Of a stretch of DNA of 64,000 nt, positions 27,214-37,056 are shown in pieces (positions within the stretch are counted from its first letter, which is position 1; each line of letters opens with the position of its first letter). Below the pieces are notes generated by a model that saw nothing but the letters and a program-made list of their open reading frames with translations, ran no database searches and was not told the origin of the DNA. A program made the position numbers and the translations under genes. Origin of the DNA: Azophilus sp965220425 (GTDB taxonomy: Bacteria; Pseudomonadota; Gammaproteobacteria; Pseudomonadales; Azotimanducaceae); NCBI GenBank assembly GCA_965220425.1, contig OZ244830.1, positions 4,340,001 to 4,404,000 of the forward strand, in the 5' to 3' direction.

Positions 27214-27657
27214 CTATCGGCGAAACCTGGTTTCCAGGATCACCGATGAGTTGGTCCGTTCAACACCGACCAGATTGGCTACATCGTCGAGTAGACCGCT
27301 CAATTCTTCCGTCGATTCCGCGCTGATCTCGGCTATGAGATCGTAGTCGCCGCTGATGGCGTAGAGCGCATCGATCTCGGGCATTCCATTCAGCGCATCG
27401 CAAACCCTGCGGGTCAGTTTCTGGGCGACTTTGATCAGAACGTGTGCCGCGATCGGTTTCCGTTCCCGACCGCGCCCATACTGAACCGTGTAGCCGGCAA
27501 TGACCCCTCGTTCCTGCAAGCGCCGCAACCGGCCCTGCGTCGTTGAACGCGAAATTCCCAGTTGCCGCGCAAGTTCCGAGGTGGGCGTGCGGGCATCCAT
27601 CCGTAGAAGTGACAGCAAGCGGCGATCGATCTTATCCAATTTGACTGAAATACTCAT
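27214..27657 (-). CDS. Lrp/AsnC family transcriptional regulator
   Basis: 147 residues. The N-terminal winged helix-turn-helix reads LDKIDRRLLSLLRMDARTPT, SELARQLGISRSTTQGRLRR (recognition helix). The RAM/AsnC ligand domain follows with AHVLIKVAQKL, ALNGMPEIDALYAISGDYDLIAEI and a closing VILETRF. Members sense amino acids. The ATG at 27657 is chosen because the family N terminus fits. Divergent transcription from the saccharopine dehydrogenase-like gene with about 100 bp between suggests it controls that gene (inference). Confidence 0.93.
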   Translation of the reverse strand: MSISVKLDKIDRRLLSLLRMDARTPTSELARQLGISRSTTQGRLRRLQERGVIAGYTVQYGRGRERKPIAAHVLIKVAQKLTRRVCDALNGMPEIDALYAISGDYDLIAEISAESTEELSGLLDDVANLVGVERTNSSVILETRFRR

Positions 27658-27759
27658 TAATTCAACGGATTCTATGTGAAAAAAGCGAAATATGTCTATG
27701 TATTCCGACGTGTGGTTCGCTGATACTAGCGTTGAAATGCACATTGAGAGTCGCGCGTC

Positions 27760-28860
27760 ATGACCCGCATCACCCTGGTCGGCGGCGGCAAGATCGGTGC
27801 GACAATCTGCAAGTTCCTGGCCGCATCGGGCGATTACGAAATCAGCCTGCTGGACGTTTCCCGGGAGCAGTTCGCGCGGATTCCCGACCAGCCGAAAATC
27901 CGGAAACAGTACCTGGATGTGGCCGATGTCGGCGTTCTGGCGGATGTCCTGCGCGGGCACTTCGCGGTGCTCAGCGCAGCCCCCTACCACCTGACCTTGC
28001 CCGTTGCCCAGGCCGCACGGCATGCCGGGGTTCACTATCTGGACCTGACCGAAGACATCGCCAGTACCCGCGCGGTGAGCGCGCTGGCGGACACCGCCCG
28101 GTCCGCGTTCATTCCACAATGCGGCCTGGCGCCGGGATTCGTCTCCATCGTCGCCAATGACATCGCACAGCGATTCGATACGCTTGACACCCTGAGCCTC
28201 CGTGTCGGCGCCCTGCCAGAATATCCGACAAACTCTCTGAGCTACAACCTGACCTGGAGCACCGACGGTGTAATCAACGAGTACTGCGAACCCTGCATAG
28301 CCATCGTCAACGGCCAATTCACCCAACTGCAGCCTCTGGAACAGCTCGAGGAGTTCTCCCTGGACGGCGTGACCTACGAGTCCTTCAACACCTCCGGCGG
28401 TCTGGGCTCGCTCGGCCACACGTTGTACGGCAAGGTAAGAAATCTGAACTACCAGACCATACGCTATCCCGGCCACCGCTCCATCATGAAGACGCTATTG
28501 CAGGACCTGCGCCTGGCGGAACGCAGAAACGTTCTCAAGGACGTCCTGGAACATGCGGTACCCGCCACGCTCCAGGACGTTGTGCTGATCTTCGTAACCG
28601 TCAGCGGCTCTCGGGACGGCCGCTTCCTGCAGGAGACTTACGCCAACAAGATCTACAGCCGCACGATTCGCGGTGAGCGGTTCAGCGCCATCCAGTTCAC
28701 CACGGCGGCCGCCATCTGCGCCGTGCTGGAACTCCTGAACGAGGGCAGGCTCCCGAAAGCCGGCCTGGTCCGGCAGGAACAGGTTCCTTTGGACGAATTC
28801 CTTGCCAATCGATTCGGGCGTTTCTTCTGTCAACGGGCTGCACACACGGAAACCGCGTAG
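27760..28860 (+). CDS. Saccharopine dehydrogenase-like NAD(P) enzyme
   Basis: 366 residues. Rossmann motif VGGGKIGATICKFLA at residues 6-20, LLDVS acidic end of strand 2, then the domain of saccharopine dehydrogenase/lysine 6-dehydrogenase-like proteins with LSAAPYHLTLPVAQAARHAG, HYLDLTED and QCGLAPGFVSIVA. Related enzymes oxidise lysine or make/split opine-type amino acids. Divergent Lrp regulator and nearby M20, glutamine synthetase-like and AstE-like genes argue for an amino-acid derivative as substrate (inference). Confidence 0.85.
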   Translation: MTRITLVGGGKIGATICKFLAASGDYEISLLDVSREQFARIPDQPKIRKQYLDVADVGVLADVLRGHFAVLSAAPYHLTLPVAQAARHAGVHYLDLTEDIASTRAVSALADTARSAFIPQCGLAPGFVSIVANDIAQRFDTLDTLSLRVGALPEYPTNSLSYNLTWSTDGVINEYCEPCIAIVNGQFTQLQPLEQLEEFSLDGVTYESFNTSGGLGSLGHTLYGKVRNLNYQTIRYPGHRSIMKTLLQDLRLAERRNVLKDVLEHAVPATLQDVVLIFVTVSGSRDGRFLQETYANKIYSRTIRGERFSAIQFTTAAAICAVLELLNEGRLPKAGLVRQEQVPLDEFLANRFGRFFCQRAAHTETA

Positions 28861-29006
28861 CAAGTCGCCGTTGCAGGGCGACGACGGACTATTCCAGGGA
28901 ACTACCGCTCGCGCAGGGCCTGGAATGCGGCTTCACGTCCTGAACATGGGAATGACCGCTTCAATGGAGCGCATCGCTCCGACGCGGGATTTCTCCATGA
29001 AGTTGC

Positions 29007-30233
29007 CTACCCGGCGCGGCCGTCGTAGCCGGGCGGCGCCAGATAACGTTCGACAAGATTCACCCAGTACTGCACACCGACCGGCGTGGCATCGTCGTTG
29101 AAGTCATACCGTGAATTGTGGAGGTGGCAGGGATGACCTGCCCGTTCAGCGGGGCCATTGCCGATGAAAACATAACATCCCGGTCGATGCTTGAGCATGA
29201 AGGCGAAGTCTTCCGCCCCCATCATGGGCTGCATATCAGCCTCCACACAGTCGGCGCCAGCCACCGAAACGGCCGCCCAGACCGCCAGTTCCTTCTCGTT
29301 TTCGCTATTTTCCAGAACGGGATAGCCTCGTTCGTAGTTGAATGAGTAGTCCGCTTCCGACCCATTGCAGATGCCCTGAATGGTTCGCTCCAATCCCTGT
29401 TGAAGCACATCCCTGATGTCGTCATTGAGCGTATAGACGGTCCCGCGCACATGGGCTTCGGCGGGCGTAACGTGCACGCCCTGACGATCGTTGACGGGAT
29501 CGCCGGCCTGAAACTGGGTGATGCTCACAATCACGGGTTCCGCCGGATTGACGTACCTCGCTTTGAAAGCGTGAAAAGCTTCCACCACCCTGGATGCAAT
29601 CAGAATCGGATCCGGCGAGTTGTATTGCGACGCGGGGTGACTCAACTCGCCGAAGACCTTGAATTCGAAAGTGTCGATGGAGGCCAGCATGGCGCCGGAT
29701 CGAACGGCAAAGGAGCCGACCGGCAAACCCGGAAGGTTGTGCATGCCGAATACGCACTCAACCGGAAACTTGTCGAACAAACCGTCTTGTATCATCGCAT
29801 TGCCGCCGCACCGTTCGTCGCCGGTTTCTTCCGCGGGTTGAAAAATGAAACGGACAATACCGTCGAATTTCCCCCACTCGGACAGATAGCTGGCCGCACC
29901 GAGCAACATGGCGGTATGCCCGTCGTGGCCGCAGGCATGCATCTTGCCTCGAGCCGTCGAGCGATAGTCGAATTTGTTGTCTTCATGGATGAACAGCGCA
30001 TCCATATCTGCGCGCAGACCGACCGCACGGCCGCTCGTGCCTTTCCTCAAGGTTCCGACAACGCCGGTTTTCCCTAGTCCCCGGTCCGCCTCGAGTCCGA
30101 TATCCTCGAGCATCCTCGCCACCAGGTCGGCAGTTCGGAATTCGCTGAAGGCAGTTTCGGGATGGGCGTGGATGTCTCGACGGATTTCCGTCAACTGGTC
30201 ATGCATCCTCTTGACCGATTCCGAAACATTCAT
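29007..30233 (-). CDS. M20 family amidohydrolase (hippurate/IAA-amino-acid hydrolase type)
   Basis: 408 residues, M20D-type. Metal-binding and catalytic motifs: MHACGHDGHTAMLLG (first His/Asp), QPAEETGDERCGGNAMI (catalytic Glu pair), FGMHNLPGLPVGSF, and near the end the MMGAEDFAFML segment and GHPCHLHNSRYDFND with the last His ligand. Such enzymes release amino acids from N-acyl amides. No signal peptide, so cytoplasmic. Neighbours (TonB receptor upstream on the same strand) point to import followed by deacylation. Confidence 0.92.
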   Translation of the reverse strand: MNVSESVKRMHDQLTEIRRDIHAHPETAFSEFRTADLVARMLEDIGLEADRGLGKTGVVGTLRKGTSGRAVGLRADMDALFIHEDNKFDYRSTARGKMHACGHDGHTAMLLGAASYLSEWGKFDGIVRFIFQPAEETGDERCGGNAMIQDGLFDKFPVECVFGMHNLPGLPVGSFAVRSGAMLASIDTFEFKVFGELSHPASQYNSPDPILIASRVVEAFHAFKARYVNPAEPVIVSITQFQAGDPVNDRQGVHVTPAEAHVRGTVYTLNDDIRDVLQQGLERTIQGICNGSEADYSFNYERGYPVLENSENEKELAVWAAVSVAGADCVEADMQPMMGAEDFAFMLKHRPGCYVFIGNGPAERAGHPCHLHNSRYDFNDDATPVGVQYWVNLVERYLAPPGYDGRAG

Positions 30234-30335
30234 GGCAGTCGACCGGCTACTCCTCTCGATTGCGGGAAACGGTTAACAAACGAGCCAGAATCGCACCAGT
30301 GGACCACGCTCTTACAGACCCCGGGCATCGCCTCG

Positions 30336-32660
30336 CTAGAGGCTGTACGCAAAACTCAATCCTATCCTTCTCGGCGGCCCCACGCGATTCTTGATGAAGC
30401 TCAAGTTCGGCTCGATGAAAAACGGGTTCCAGCGCGTGAGTACAATGTATTCGTCAGTAACGTTCTCGGCAAAGGCGGCAATGCGCCATTTTTCCGATTC
30501 CAGGGAAAGTTTGAGGTCGAGGCGTTGCCAATCGGGTACCGGAATGATCGGGTCGACCGATAACGAATTCGAACCGGCGTACGTTTCGTCAATGTACCGA
30601 TACCCGACGTACGCAACCAGCTCCCAGTTCCCGGCTCCGAGCGGGTGCACGTACTCCACCGAGGCGTGCACGGTGAATTCCGGCGTGTTGGGGAAATCCT
30701 CGCCGCTACGGTCGACTACCGTCGTACCGAACGGAACGATCTGGTAATCCACGAACTCCGTGTCCGTCCAACCGAAATCCATGGTCAGTATCATACGGGG
30801 CGTCGGCAGCGCTCGAATCGATACCTCAACGCCCCGCACTTCCGCCGTGGACGCGTTGGTAATCGCTGAGGTGATCAGTCCATCCGAGACGATCGCCGAC
30901 TGCAGTTGCATGTCCTCCAGATCGAGAAAGTATCCCGCGAGGTTCACGGACAATCTATTGTCGAACAATCCGGCTTTGACACCGAACTCCAGGCTTTCGA
31001 TCAATTCGGGCTCGATCGGCGTCACGTCGGCTGGAACAACCGGAGCTTTCTGATAGCTTCCGGCCTTGAATCCCTCCGACCAGGTGGCATAGGCCATAAT
31101 GTCCTGCGTCACGTGGTACTTGACGGAAGCCATCGGAGAGAAGTCCTTCCACGACTCGCTGTCTTCGTGGGGCGTCACGAAGTCCGGCCATCCCGAGAAC
31201 AGGCTCGTGAAATCAAAGGGCAGCCCGAAGTTGGCCCCGGGAATGGCAAATACCTCCAGCGCATTGACTTTTGCCTTTTCGCGCGAGTAGCGTACGCCGG
31301 CCGACACCTCCAGTTTTTCGTTGACCGCATAGCTCATCTGCCCGAACCCAGCCGCGCCGTTCCTGTCGATCTCCACGATCTGTTCGTTCCAGAGGCCGTC
31401 CAGCAGTTGTTGAGGAGGAGCGCCGGCGGCGTCATCCGTGTTGGGAAAGTTGTACCAACGGTCGGAATCGTTTTTCTCTTCGAAGTAATAGACGCCGACC
31501 AGCCAGTTCAACGGGCCTTCTCCCGTCGAGGCGAATCGCAACTCTTCCGACAGTATGTGCTGCTTGAAGTCGAAGTCGTGAATGTTGCCGACCCGGGCAG
31601 AAAACGGTGCGACAGGACTGTTGACTACGCCGTCCATGTCGAAGGGCGTGGAGTTCTCCACCCATCTCCAGCCGGTAATGGAGGTTAGCGAGCCGACCGG
31701 CGTATCCCAGTCGAAGGTAATCGAAGCGCCGCGATTCCTGGCATCGTGATTGAATTGAACATCCGTATCGACCCGGTAGCAATCACAATCCGCCAACGGT
31801 CCCGGCGCCTGATCGCCACCTTTCATGCGCGAGTAGTCAAACGTCGCATTCAACTCCAGATTGTCGGACAGGACCCACCGCAGACCGCCGGCGATGGCGT
31901 GCTTTTCATGCCTGTCCATGTCCGAGCGGGCAACGCTGTCGTGTCCGAATTCGCGCGGTATGGGCGTTGCAGTCATATTGTCGACCACTGAATCGCTGTC
32001 GACAGATGTATTGTTGGTGATGAATCCGTCGGTTTGGTTGTACGTCGCCAGGAGCTTTCCATAGAGCCCGCCCTGGTTGGAAATCGGCCCGCTCAACGAC
32101 CCCGCGACATCCATGGTATTGAACTCGTCATACAACCCACTGAACTTGACCCGCACTTCTTCATCAGGCTTGCGGGTGACGATGTTGATTACGCCCCCTT
32201 CGGTGTTGCGTCCGAACAGGGAACCCTGCGGCCCTTTCAGGACCTCGACGCGCTCGACACCCAGAAAGTCCATATCGAACGCAACGCTTGGCGCGTAGAC
32301 GCCGTCGACAATCATGGCGACGGAAGGTTCGAGCTGGGAATTGGCGCCTACGCCCCGCAACACCAGTTGACGGAAATTCTGCGTGGGTGAGAGAAGATTG
32401 GCCGTGAAATAGAGGCCCGGTACGGTGCCGTAGGCGTCTTCAATATTCTCCAGACCGAGCTTCTCGATCGCCTCGGCGGTGAAAGCCGTTACGCTGACAG
32501 GCACATCGGTGAGCAACTCCTCCCGTTTTCTGGCGGTCACCACGATCTCTTCGAGTACCACCGGATCGGAATTCTCCTCCGCCCGGGCGGGAAGCGGGAT
32601 GAAGCCGCTTATCGGAACAAACCCGATCAGCGCCCCAATGATAAGCTGACGGCAACTCAT
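30336..32660 (-). CDS. TonB-dependent outer membrane receptor
   Basis: 774 residues. Signal peptide LIIGALIGFVPISGFIPLPARA, then a TonB-box-like VLEEIVVTARKREE, plug domain with VPGLYFTANL, LVLRGVGANS, VDGVY and VEVLKGPQGSLFGRNTEGGV, and a 22-strand-type barrel ending LSFAYSL with a terminal aromatic-rich strand. The ATG at 32660 is preceded by GGAGG at eight bases. The VVTARKRE group usually imports non-siderophore organic compounds. Divergent from the glutamine synthetase-like gene across an AT-rich region. Confidence 0.95.
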   Translation of the reverse strand: MSCRQLIIGALIGFVPISGFIPLPARAEENSDPVVLEEIVVTARKREELLTDVPVSVTAFTAEAIEKLGLENIEDAYGTVPGLYFTANLLSPTQNFRQLVLRGVGANSQLEPSVAMIVDGVYAPSVAFDMDFLGVERVEVLKGPQGSLFGRNTEGGVINIVTRKPDEEVRVKFSGLYDEFNTMDVAGSLSGPISNQGGLYGKLLATYNQTDGFITNNTSVDSDSVVDNMTATPIPREFGHDSVARSDMDRHEKHAIAGGLRWVLSDNLELNATFDYSRMKGGDQAPGPLADCDCYRVDTDVQFNHDARNRGASITFDWDTPVGSLTSITGWRWVENSTPFDMDGVVNSPVAPFSARVGNIHDFDFKQHILSEELRFASTGEGPLNWLVGVYYFEEKNDSDRWYNFPNTDDAAGAPPQQLLDGLWNEQIVEIDRNGAAGFGQMSYAVNEKLEVSAGVRYSREKAKVNALEVFAIPGANFGLPFDFTSLFSGWPDFVTPHEDSESWKDFSPMASVKYHVTQDIMAYATWSEGFKAGSYQKAPVVPADVTPIEPELIESLEFGVKAGLFDNRLSVNLAGYFLDLEDMQLQSAIVSDGLITSAITNASTAEVRGVEVSIRALPTPRMILTMDFGWTDTEFVDYQIVPFGTTVVDRSGEDFPNTPEFTVHASVEYVHPLGAGNWELVAYVGYRYIDETYAGSNSLSVDPIIPVPDWQRLDLKLSLESEKWRIAAFAENVTDEYIVLTRWNPFFIEPNLSFIKNRVGPPRRIGLSFAYSL

Positions 32661-32866
32661 TTCGACGACCTCCAACCAGTGTAGCTACCCCTCGAATTTG
32701 CGGACGCCAGAATAAAACATATATTACGCAATTGCAATATTATTCTAATTATGTACTATATATTTCAAACACAACATGCCGCCCATAGGCCTCCAAAATC
32801 TAGTAGGATATTGATTAAAAAGAAAAAACTGGAAACGACACCGCCGCCCGGGCAATATTTCGGCAA
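32661..32866. promoter_or_regulatory. AT-rich divergent promoter region
   Basis: Separates the TonB receptor from the glutamine synthetase-like gene. Notably AT-rich (for example 32712-32775). On the plus strand TTGCAA (from about 32740) with a 17-base spacer to ACTATA is a plausible sigma-70 promoter. CGCAATTGC is a small dyad. Confidence 0.45.
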
Positions 32867-34252
32867 ATGAGACTCGCTCCAGGGAGATATCGCGTCGAAC
32901 CGATGAATGCCGAAAAAAAATTCGCATGGCGGAGGAACGTCCACCGGGAACCGGTCGCGTTCGTGTGTACCGATTTCGCGGGAATCACCCGCGGGCGAGC
33001 CTTCCATCCGGAGAACCTGCAGTCGAACCTGAAATCCGGCGTGGGCTGGGTACCGATCAATCAAATCATCACCGCATTCGACAAGATTCCCGATAGCCCT
33101 CACTGGGGTTCCCATGGTGACCTGCGGCTGCTCCCCGACGTTGAAACAGCCACCAACGTAGACCTGCAGTTGGGTGCGCCCCCGCTCAGGTTCTACTTGT
33201 GCAACATCACGAATCTGGACGGCTCGCCGTGGGATTTGTGCACACGGTCGTATCTGAACCGAACGCAACTCGATTTCGCCGGCAGAACGGGTTGTCGAGT
33301 TTCGGCAGCGTTCGAACATGAGTTCGTCTTTCTGGACCAGTGCGCGACGCCCAAGCCCGGTTTTTCTCTCCGGGCAGCCCGCCAGAGCGAGCCGTTCGCC
33401 TCGTTCCTGCTAACCGCCCTCGAACAGGCTGGGCAGGAACCGGAAATGTATCTGGCCGAGTTCGGCGAAAACCAGTTCGAATTCACTTGCGCGCCGACAC
33501 CGCCCGTACAGGCCGCGGACCGAGCCGTCATTGCACGCGAAGTCGCTCATGACGTCGCGCTGCAACTGGGGCAATCCATCTCTTTCAGCCCGCGCAGCGG
33601 CGTGAACGGCGTCGGGAACGGCATGCACATTCATATGAGCCTGAAGGACAGCAACGGGCGCAACGCGTTGTACGATGTGGAGGGAGACCACCGGTTGAGC
33701 GCGATGGGCGGGTCCTTCGCCGCCGGAATCATCCACCATCTCCCGGCCATTCTCGCTTTCACCGCGCCGAGCGTCCTGTCCTACTATCGCCTGGTTCCAC
33801 AACACTGGAGTTCGGCGTACACCTGTTTCGGCGACAGGAACCGGGAAGCCGCATTGCGGATTTGCCCCATCGAACGATTCTCCGGCGATCCGGAAGAGGC
33901 GCAATTTCATTTCGAATATCGATCTGCCGACGCCACCGCCAATCCGTACCTCGCATTGGCCGTCGTTCTTCGCGCAGGGCTGGCCGGCATCGAGCAGAAC
34001 CTGCCGGCGCCTCCCGTTATCGATGAAGACCCTCACGTACTCGATGAGTCGGCACGCCGGAGACTGAACGTAAGGAGGTTGCCCGAGACGCTGGCTGAAG
34101 CGTTGGCCGCACTGCACGAGTGCCGCCCGGCCCGCGACTGGTTCACCAAGGTCTTTCTGGATTCTTACCTGGCCGTCAAGTATTCCGAAATCGCAACGGT
34201 CGCAAGCGATGACGAAGAATCCTTGCACGACCGATATGTACGAGTTTTTTGA
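32867..34252 (+). CDS. Glutamine synthetase-family ligase
   Basis: 461 residues with the catalytic GS fold: AAFEHEFVFL (metal Glu pair), EFGENQFEFTCAP, GNGMHIHMSL (His metal ligand), and a C-terminal FEYRSADATANPYLALA. It lacks the adenylylation loop of GlnA and is closer to gamma-glutamyl-polyamine or other GS-like ligases, which join glutamate to an amine using ATP. The ATG at 32867 has no clear ribosome site; an ATG at 32903 is the alternative. It is followed by the AstE-like gene, overlapping by 44 bp if the latter starts at 34209. Confidence 0.88.
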   Translation: MRLAPGRYRVEPMNAEKKFAWRRNVHREPVAFVCTDFAGITRGRAFHPENLQSNLKSGVGWVPINQIITAFDKIPDSPHWGSHGDLRLLPDVETATNVDLQLGAPPLRFYLCNITNLDGSPWDLCTRSYLNRTQLDFAGRTGCRVSAAFEHEFVFLDQCATPKPGFSLRAARQSEPFASFLLTALEQAGQEPEMYLAEFGENQFEFTCAPTPPVQAADRAVIAREVAHDVALQLGQSISFSPRSGVNGVGNGMHIHMSLKDSNGRNALYDVEGDHRLSAMGGSFAAGIIHHLPAILAFTAPSVLSYYRLVPQHWSSAYTCFGDRNREAALRICPIERFSGDPEEAQFHFEYRSADATANPYLALAVVLRAGLAGIEQNLPAPPVIDEDPHVLDESARRRLNVRRLPETLAEALAALHECRPARDWFTKVFLDSYLAVKYSEIATVASDDEESLHDRYVRVF

Positions 34253-35411
34253 GGCTTGGCCGATGAATACACTTCGGGACTCCGAAAAGCTCGGCCACGC
34301 CGACATTCTGGAAACGAGCCTCGGGGACGACGAAAGGCACGTGATTCGCGCCTGGCGATACCGGGGAAACGGAACCGGACCAAACGTCTACATCCAGGCT
34401 GGAATTCACGGCAACGAGCAGCCTGGAATCGTCGTCGCGCGCAAACTGATCGGGAAACTTGACGAGGCCGCCGCCAACAACAAGCTGCAAAGTCTGGTTA
34501 CGGTAGTTCCGCTATGCAATCCGGTCGCCTTTTCGCAACTGGTGCACGGCGAATTGATCGGCCGGTTCGACATCGACACCGGGGAAAATTTCAATCGGGC
34601 GTTTCCGGATCTGGCGCAAGCTGTTACGGAAAAATGCAGGCGGAAACAAGCTGGCGCGATCGAAATCGCAACCATTCGGGCACAGCTCAAGGAAGCGCTT
34701 CAGGACCATCCCAAGCGCAGTGCATCCGACCGGATGAAGTCATGCCTGTATCAACTCGCCTCGGAACACGACATCGTCATCGATCTGCATGCGGACAACT
34801 GTTCGCTTCTGCACCTGTATGCCCCGGAACACGAGACAGGCTTGACAGAAACGCTGTCCGCGGAACTTGGCTGCGAACTGGCTCTCGCCAGCCCGCGGTC
34901 GGCGGACGGTGGCCTGGACGACGCCCTCAACCACTTCTGGCACAGGGTCCGGGACCGGTTATCGCACTGGAACCCGCAAGTGCTCCCGGTCGCCTATACT
35001 GTCGAATTGCGCGGCAGGTACGCTCTGGACGAAGAATTTGCGAACCGGGATTCGGATGCCCTGTATAACTTCCTGCTTCGTGTCGGGGCCATCACAGGCA
35101 GGTCCGTCGACAAAAACGGCGAACTCTCCGTTTACCCCGTAGAAGGAATCGATTCAGCCAGGGCGACGGAACTGGGTGTTCTGAAACTGCATCGAAATCT
35201 GGGCGACCGTGTCACCGAGGGCGAACTGATTGCCGAGATCGGGAATTTCAATCGGCGCGCAAGCGGTTGCGGCACTGAACTGCGCGCGGGCACCGACGGC
35301 ATCCTGTTCTGCCATTCCTATCACGGTGTTGTTCCGATCGGACAAGTGGTATACAAAGTGGCGGGCGCCAGGCGACTCCATCGGTATTCCGCTCAAGCGC
35401 TGGAGCGGTAA
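34209..35411 (+). CDS. Succinylglutamate desuccinylase/aspartoacylase family deacylase
   Basis: Up to 400 residues. Zinc-carboxypeptidase-like motifs are YIQAGIHGNEQPG (HxxE), TGENFNRAFPD, IVIDLHADN (metal His) and a C-terminal beta domain with VTEGELIAEIGNF. The AstE/AspA group hydrolyses N-acyl amino acids; DoeB of ectoine breakdown also belongs here. Possible starts are 34209, 34236 and 34263; only the first two precede or overlap the previous gene's stop. Gene order with a GS-like ligase and a cysteine hydrolase suggests one operon (inference). Confidence 0.85.
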   Translation: MTKNPCTTDMYEFFEAWPMNTLRDSEKLGHADILETSLGDDERHVIRAWRYRGNGTGPNVYIQAGIHGNEQPGIVVARKLIGKLDEAAANNKLQSLVTVVPLCNPVAFSQLVHGELIGRFDIDTGENFNRAFPDLAQAVTEKCRRKQAGAIEIATIRAQLKEALQDHPKRSASDRMKSCLYQLASEHDIVIDLHADNCSLLHLYAPEHETGLTETLSAELGCELALASPRSADGGLDDALNHFWHRVRDRLSHWNPQVLPVAYTVELRGRYALDEEFANRDSDALYNFLLRVGAITGRSVDKNGELSVYPVEGIDSARATELGVLKLHRNLGDRVTEGELIAEIGNFNRRASGCGTELRAGTDGILFCHSYHGVVPIGQVVYKVAGARRLHRYSAQALER

Positions 35412-35453
35412 CGACTTGTCTGGCGAAACCGTCCATTCGGGACAGCCCTTCAA

Positions 35454-36086
35454 GTGATCGAAAGAAACTACGAAGCCCGGAAGAACTGGACTCTCGATCC
35501 GTCCTCGGCGGCCGTCCTTCTCGTAGACGTTCAGAACAGCGAGATTTCTCCGGAGACGCAAACGCGGTACCCCGAGTACTACCAACGCATCCTGCACACC
35601 GCCTTGCCCAACCAGAAAAAACTGGTCGACACCGCCCGCGCCGCGCATGTCGAAGTGATTTACACGGTAATCGAGTCGTTGACAACAGACGGAAGGGACC
35701 GGAGTCTCGATCACAAAATGTCCGGTATTTTCGTTCCGAAAGGGTCGAACCAGGCGCGCGTTATCGACGATGTCGCACCGGGCGACGACGACATCGTGCT
35801 CTCGAAGACCTCGTCCGGAGCATTCAATTCAACAATTCTCGACTATCTGCTTCGCAATCTCGACATCCGGACGTTGATCGTCTGCGGATTTCTGACGGAC
35901 CAGTGTGTCGACATGGCGATCAGGGATGCCGCGGACAGGGGTTACCACGTGGTTTGCGTCAACGATGCATGCGCCGCATACACCCGGCTCGCTCATGAAG
36001 CCGCGCTGCGCGCTTTTTCGGGTTATTGCCGTACCATCGACACGGTGGAAATCAGTGCATTGCTGAGTGGGCATGGTGTCAGTTAA
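35454..36086 (+). CDS. Isochorismatase-like cysteine hydrolase
   Basis: 210 residues. The catalytic triad positions are visible: Asp in AAVLLVDVQNSE (about 20-31), Lys in IVLSKTSSGAF (about 116) and Cys in GFLTDQCVDMAIRDAADRGY (about 150). Family members hydrolyse amides and nitriles such as N-carbamoylsarcosine, nicotinamide or ureido compounds. The GTG at 35454 is the only reasonable start. It follows the AstE-like gene by 42 bp and precedes an RpiR regulator by the same strand. Confidence 0.88.
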   Translation: MIERNYEARKNWTLDPSSAAVLLVDVQNSEISPETQTRYPEYYQRILHTALPNQKKLVDTARAAHVEVIYTVIESLTTDGRDRSLDHKMSGIFVPKGSNQARVIDDVAPGDDDIVLSKTSSGAFNSTILDYLLRNLDIRTLIVCGFLTDQCVDMAIRDAADRGYHVVCVNDACAAYTRLAHEAALRAFSGYCRTIDTVEISALLSGHGVS

Positions 36087-36128
36087 TGATTCCCGTCGGC
36101 CGGTTTGCGTTCCAAAGGGGTCGTCCGC

Positions 36129-36995
36129 ATGAATGACAAGCTCTTGATGCATCACGTTTCCGAGCGGATGTCCGTAATGACATCATCCGAGAAGAAGGTC
36201 GCCCGCATTCTGTTGTCTGACTACCCGTCCTCCGGCCTGTTGCCCATCGCCAAACTCGCCGAGTTGAGTCATGTAAGCGGACCTACGGTGTTGAGATTCA
36301 TCAAGCGACTGGGCTTCGACGGATTTCAGGAATTCCAGAACAGGCTATTGCGCGAAATCAGCCAAAGGAAGCTCTCCTTTCTCGACCTCTATGAAACTCG
36401 GAGAACGGGGCTGAAAGATCACGAACTGATCGAGAGTTTTGTTCGACTACACCAGGAAAAGCTCGTCGCCAGCCTGAGCAGGCTGCCGACGGCGGAATTC
36501 GACCAGACCATCGGGATGCTTTCCAATCTGAAGTTGAAAGTAACCTGCCTCGGCGGGCGATTCACCGACTTCATCGCGCAATATCTCGCATTGCATCTTC
36601 ACGAATTAAGGCCGAATACGCGGTTTTCCGAAAACAACCATACCTGGCGGAACGAACAGCTTCTGGATATCGGCGCCAAAGATATTGTCGTGGTATTCGA
36701 TGTCAGACGGTATCAACGAGATACCGTCGAGTTCGCGGCAAAGGCTCACAAGAAGGGTGCGAAAGTCATCCTCGTGACCGATCCCTATCTGTCGCCCATC
36801 GCTGCCATGGCGACTTGCGTATTGCCCGTGGAAGTCGAAAGCCTTTCCGCTTTCGACTCCACCTTGAACATCATGGCTCTCGTTGAGCTGTTGATTGCCG
36901 GGGTTGTGGAAAGTCTCGGAGAAAAGGCAAGGGAAAGGATCAGGGCGCTCGAGGAGATGCGCGTACCGTTCGAATACGTCGAAAGACAACGATAG
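36129..36995 (+). CDS. RpiR family transcriptional regulator
   Basis: 288 residues. N-terminal HTH_6 domain: SERMSVMTSSEKKVARILLS, AKLAELSHVSGPTVLRFIKR with the recognition helix, LGFDGFQEFQNRL. The C-terminal SIS domain begins near residue 125 (LKVTCLGGRFTDFIAQYLAL) and has DIVVVFDVRRYQRDTVEFA. RpiR regulators usually bind phosphorylated sugars, but many control amino-acid or amide catabolism. ATG at 36129 has AAGGGG eight bases upstream. Last gene of the cluster and probably its local regulator. Confidence 0.92.
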   Translation: MNDKLLMHHVSERMSVMTSSEKKVARILLSDYPSSGLLPIAKLAELSHVSGPTVLRFIKRLGFDGFQEFQNRLLREISQRKLSFLDLYETRRTGLKDHELIESFVRLHQEKLVASLSRLPTAEFDQTIGMLSNLKLKVTCLGGRFTDFIAQYLALHLHELRPNTRFSENNHTWRNEQLLDIGAKDIVVVFDVRRYQRDTVEFAAKAHKKGAKVILVTDPYLSPIAAMATCVLPVEVESLSAFDSTLNIMALVELLIAGVVESLGEKARERIRALEEMRVPFEYVERQR

Positions 36996-37056
36996 CAGCG
37001 CCGTATCGAAGAGCCGGAATGGGCGGACCATGGCATTCCGCCTGCCAGACAGGGAA

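Noticed and set aside
25442..27346. 634-codon frame opposite the amidohydrolase
   Set aside because: Antisense of a recognised gene in GC-rich DNA; no motif of its own.
27214..36995. Ectoine degradation cluster
   Set aside because: Lrp and AstE-type genes are shared with doe/eut clusters, but ectoine hydrolase (DoeA/EutD) and the transaminase and dehydrogenase genes are absent.
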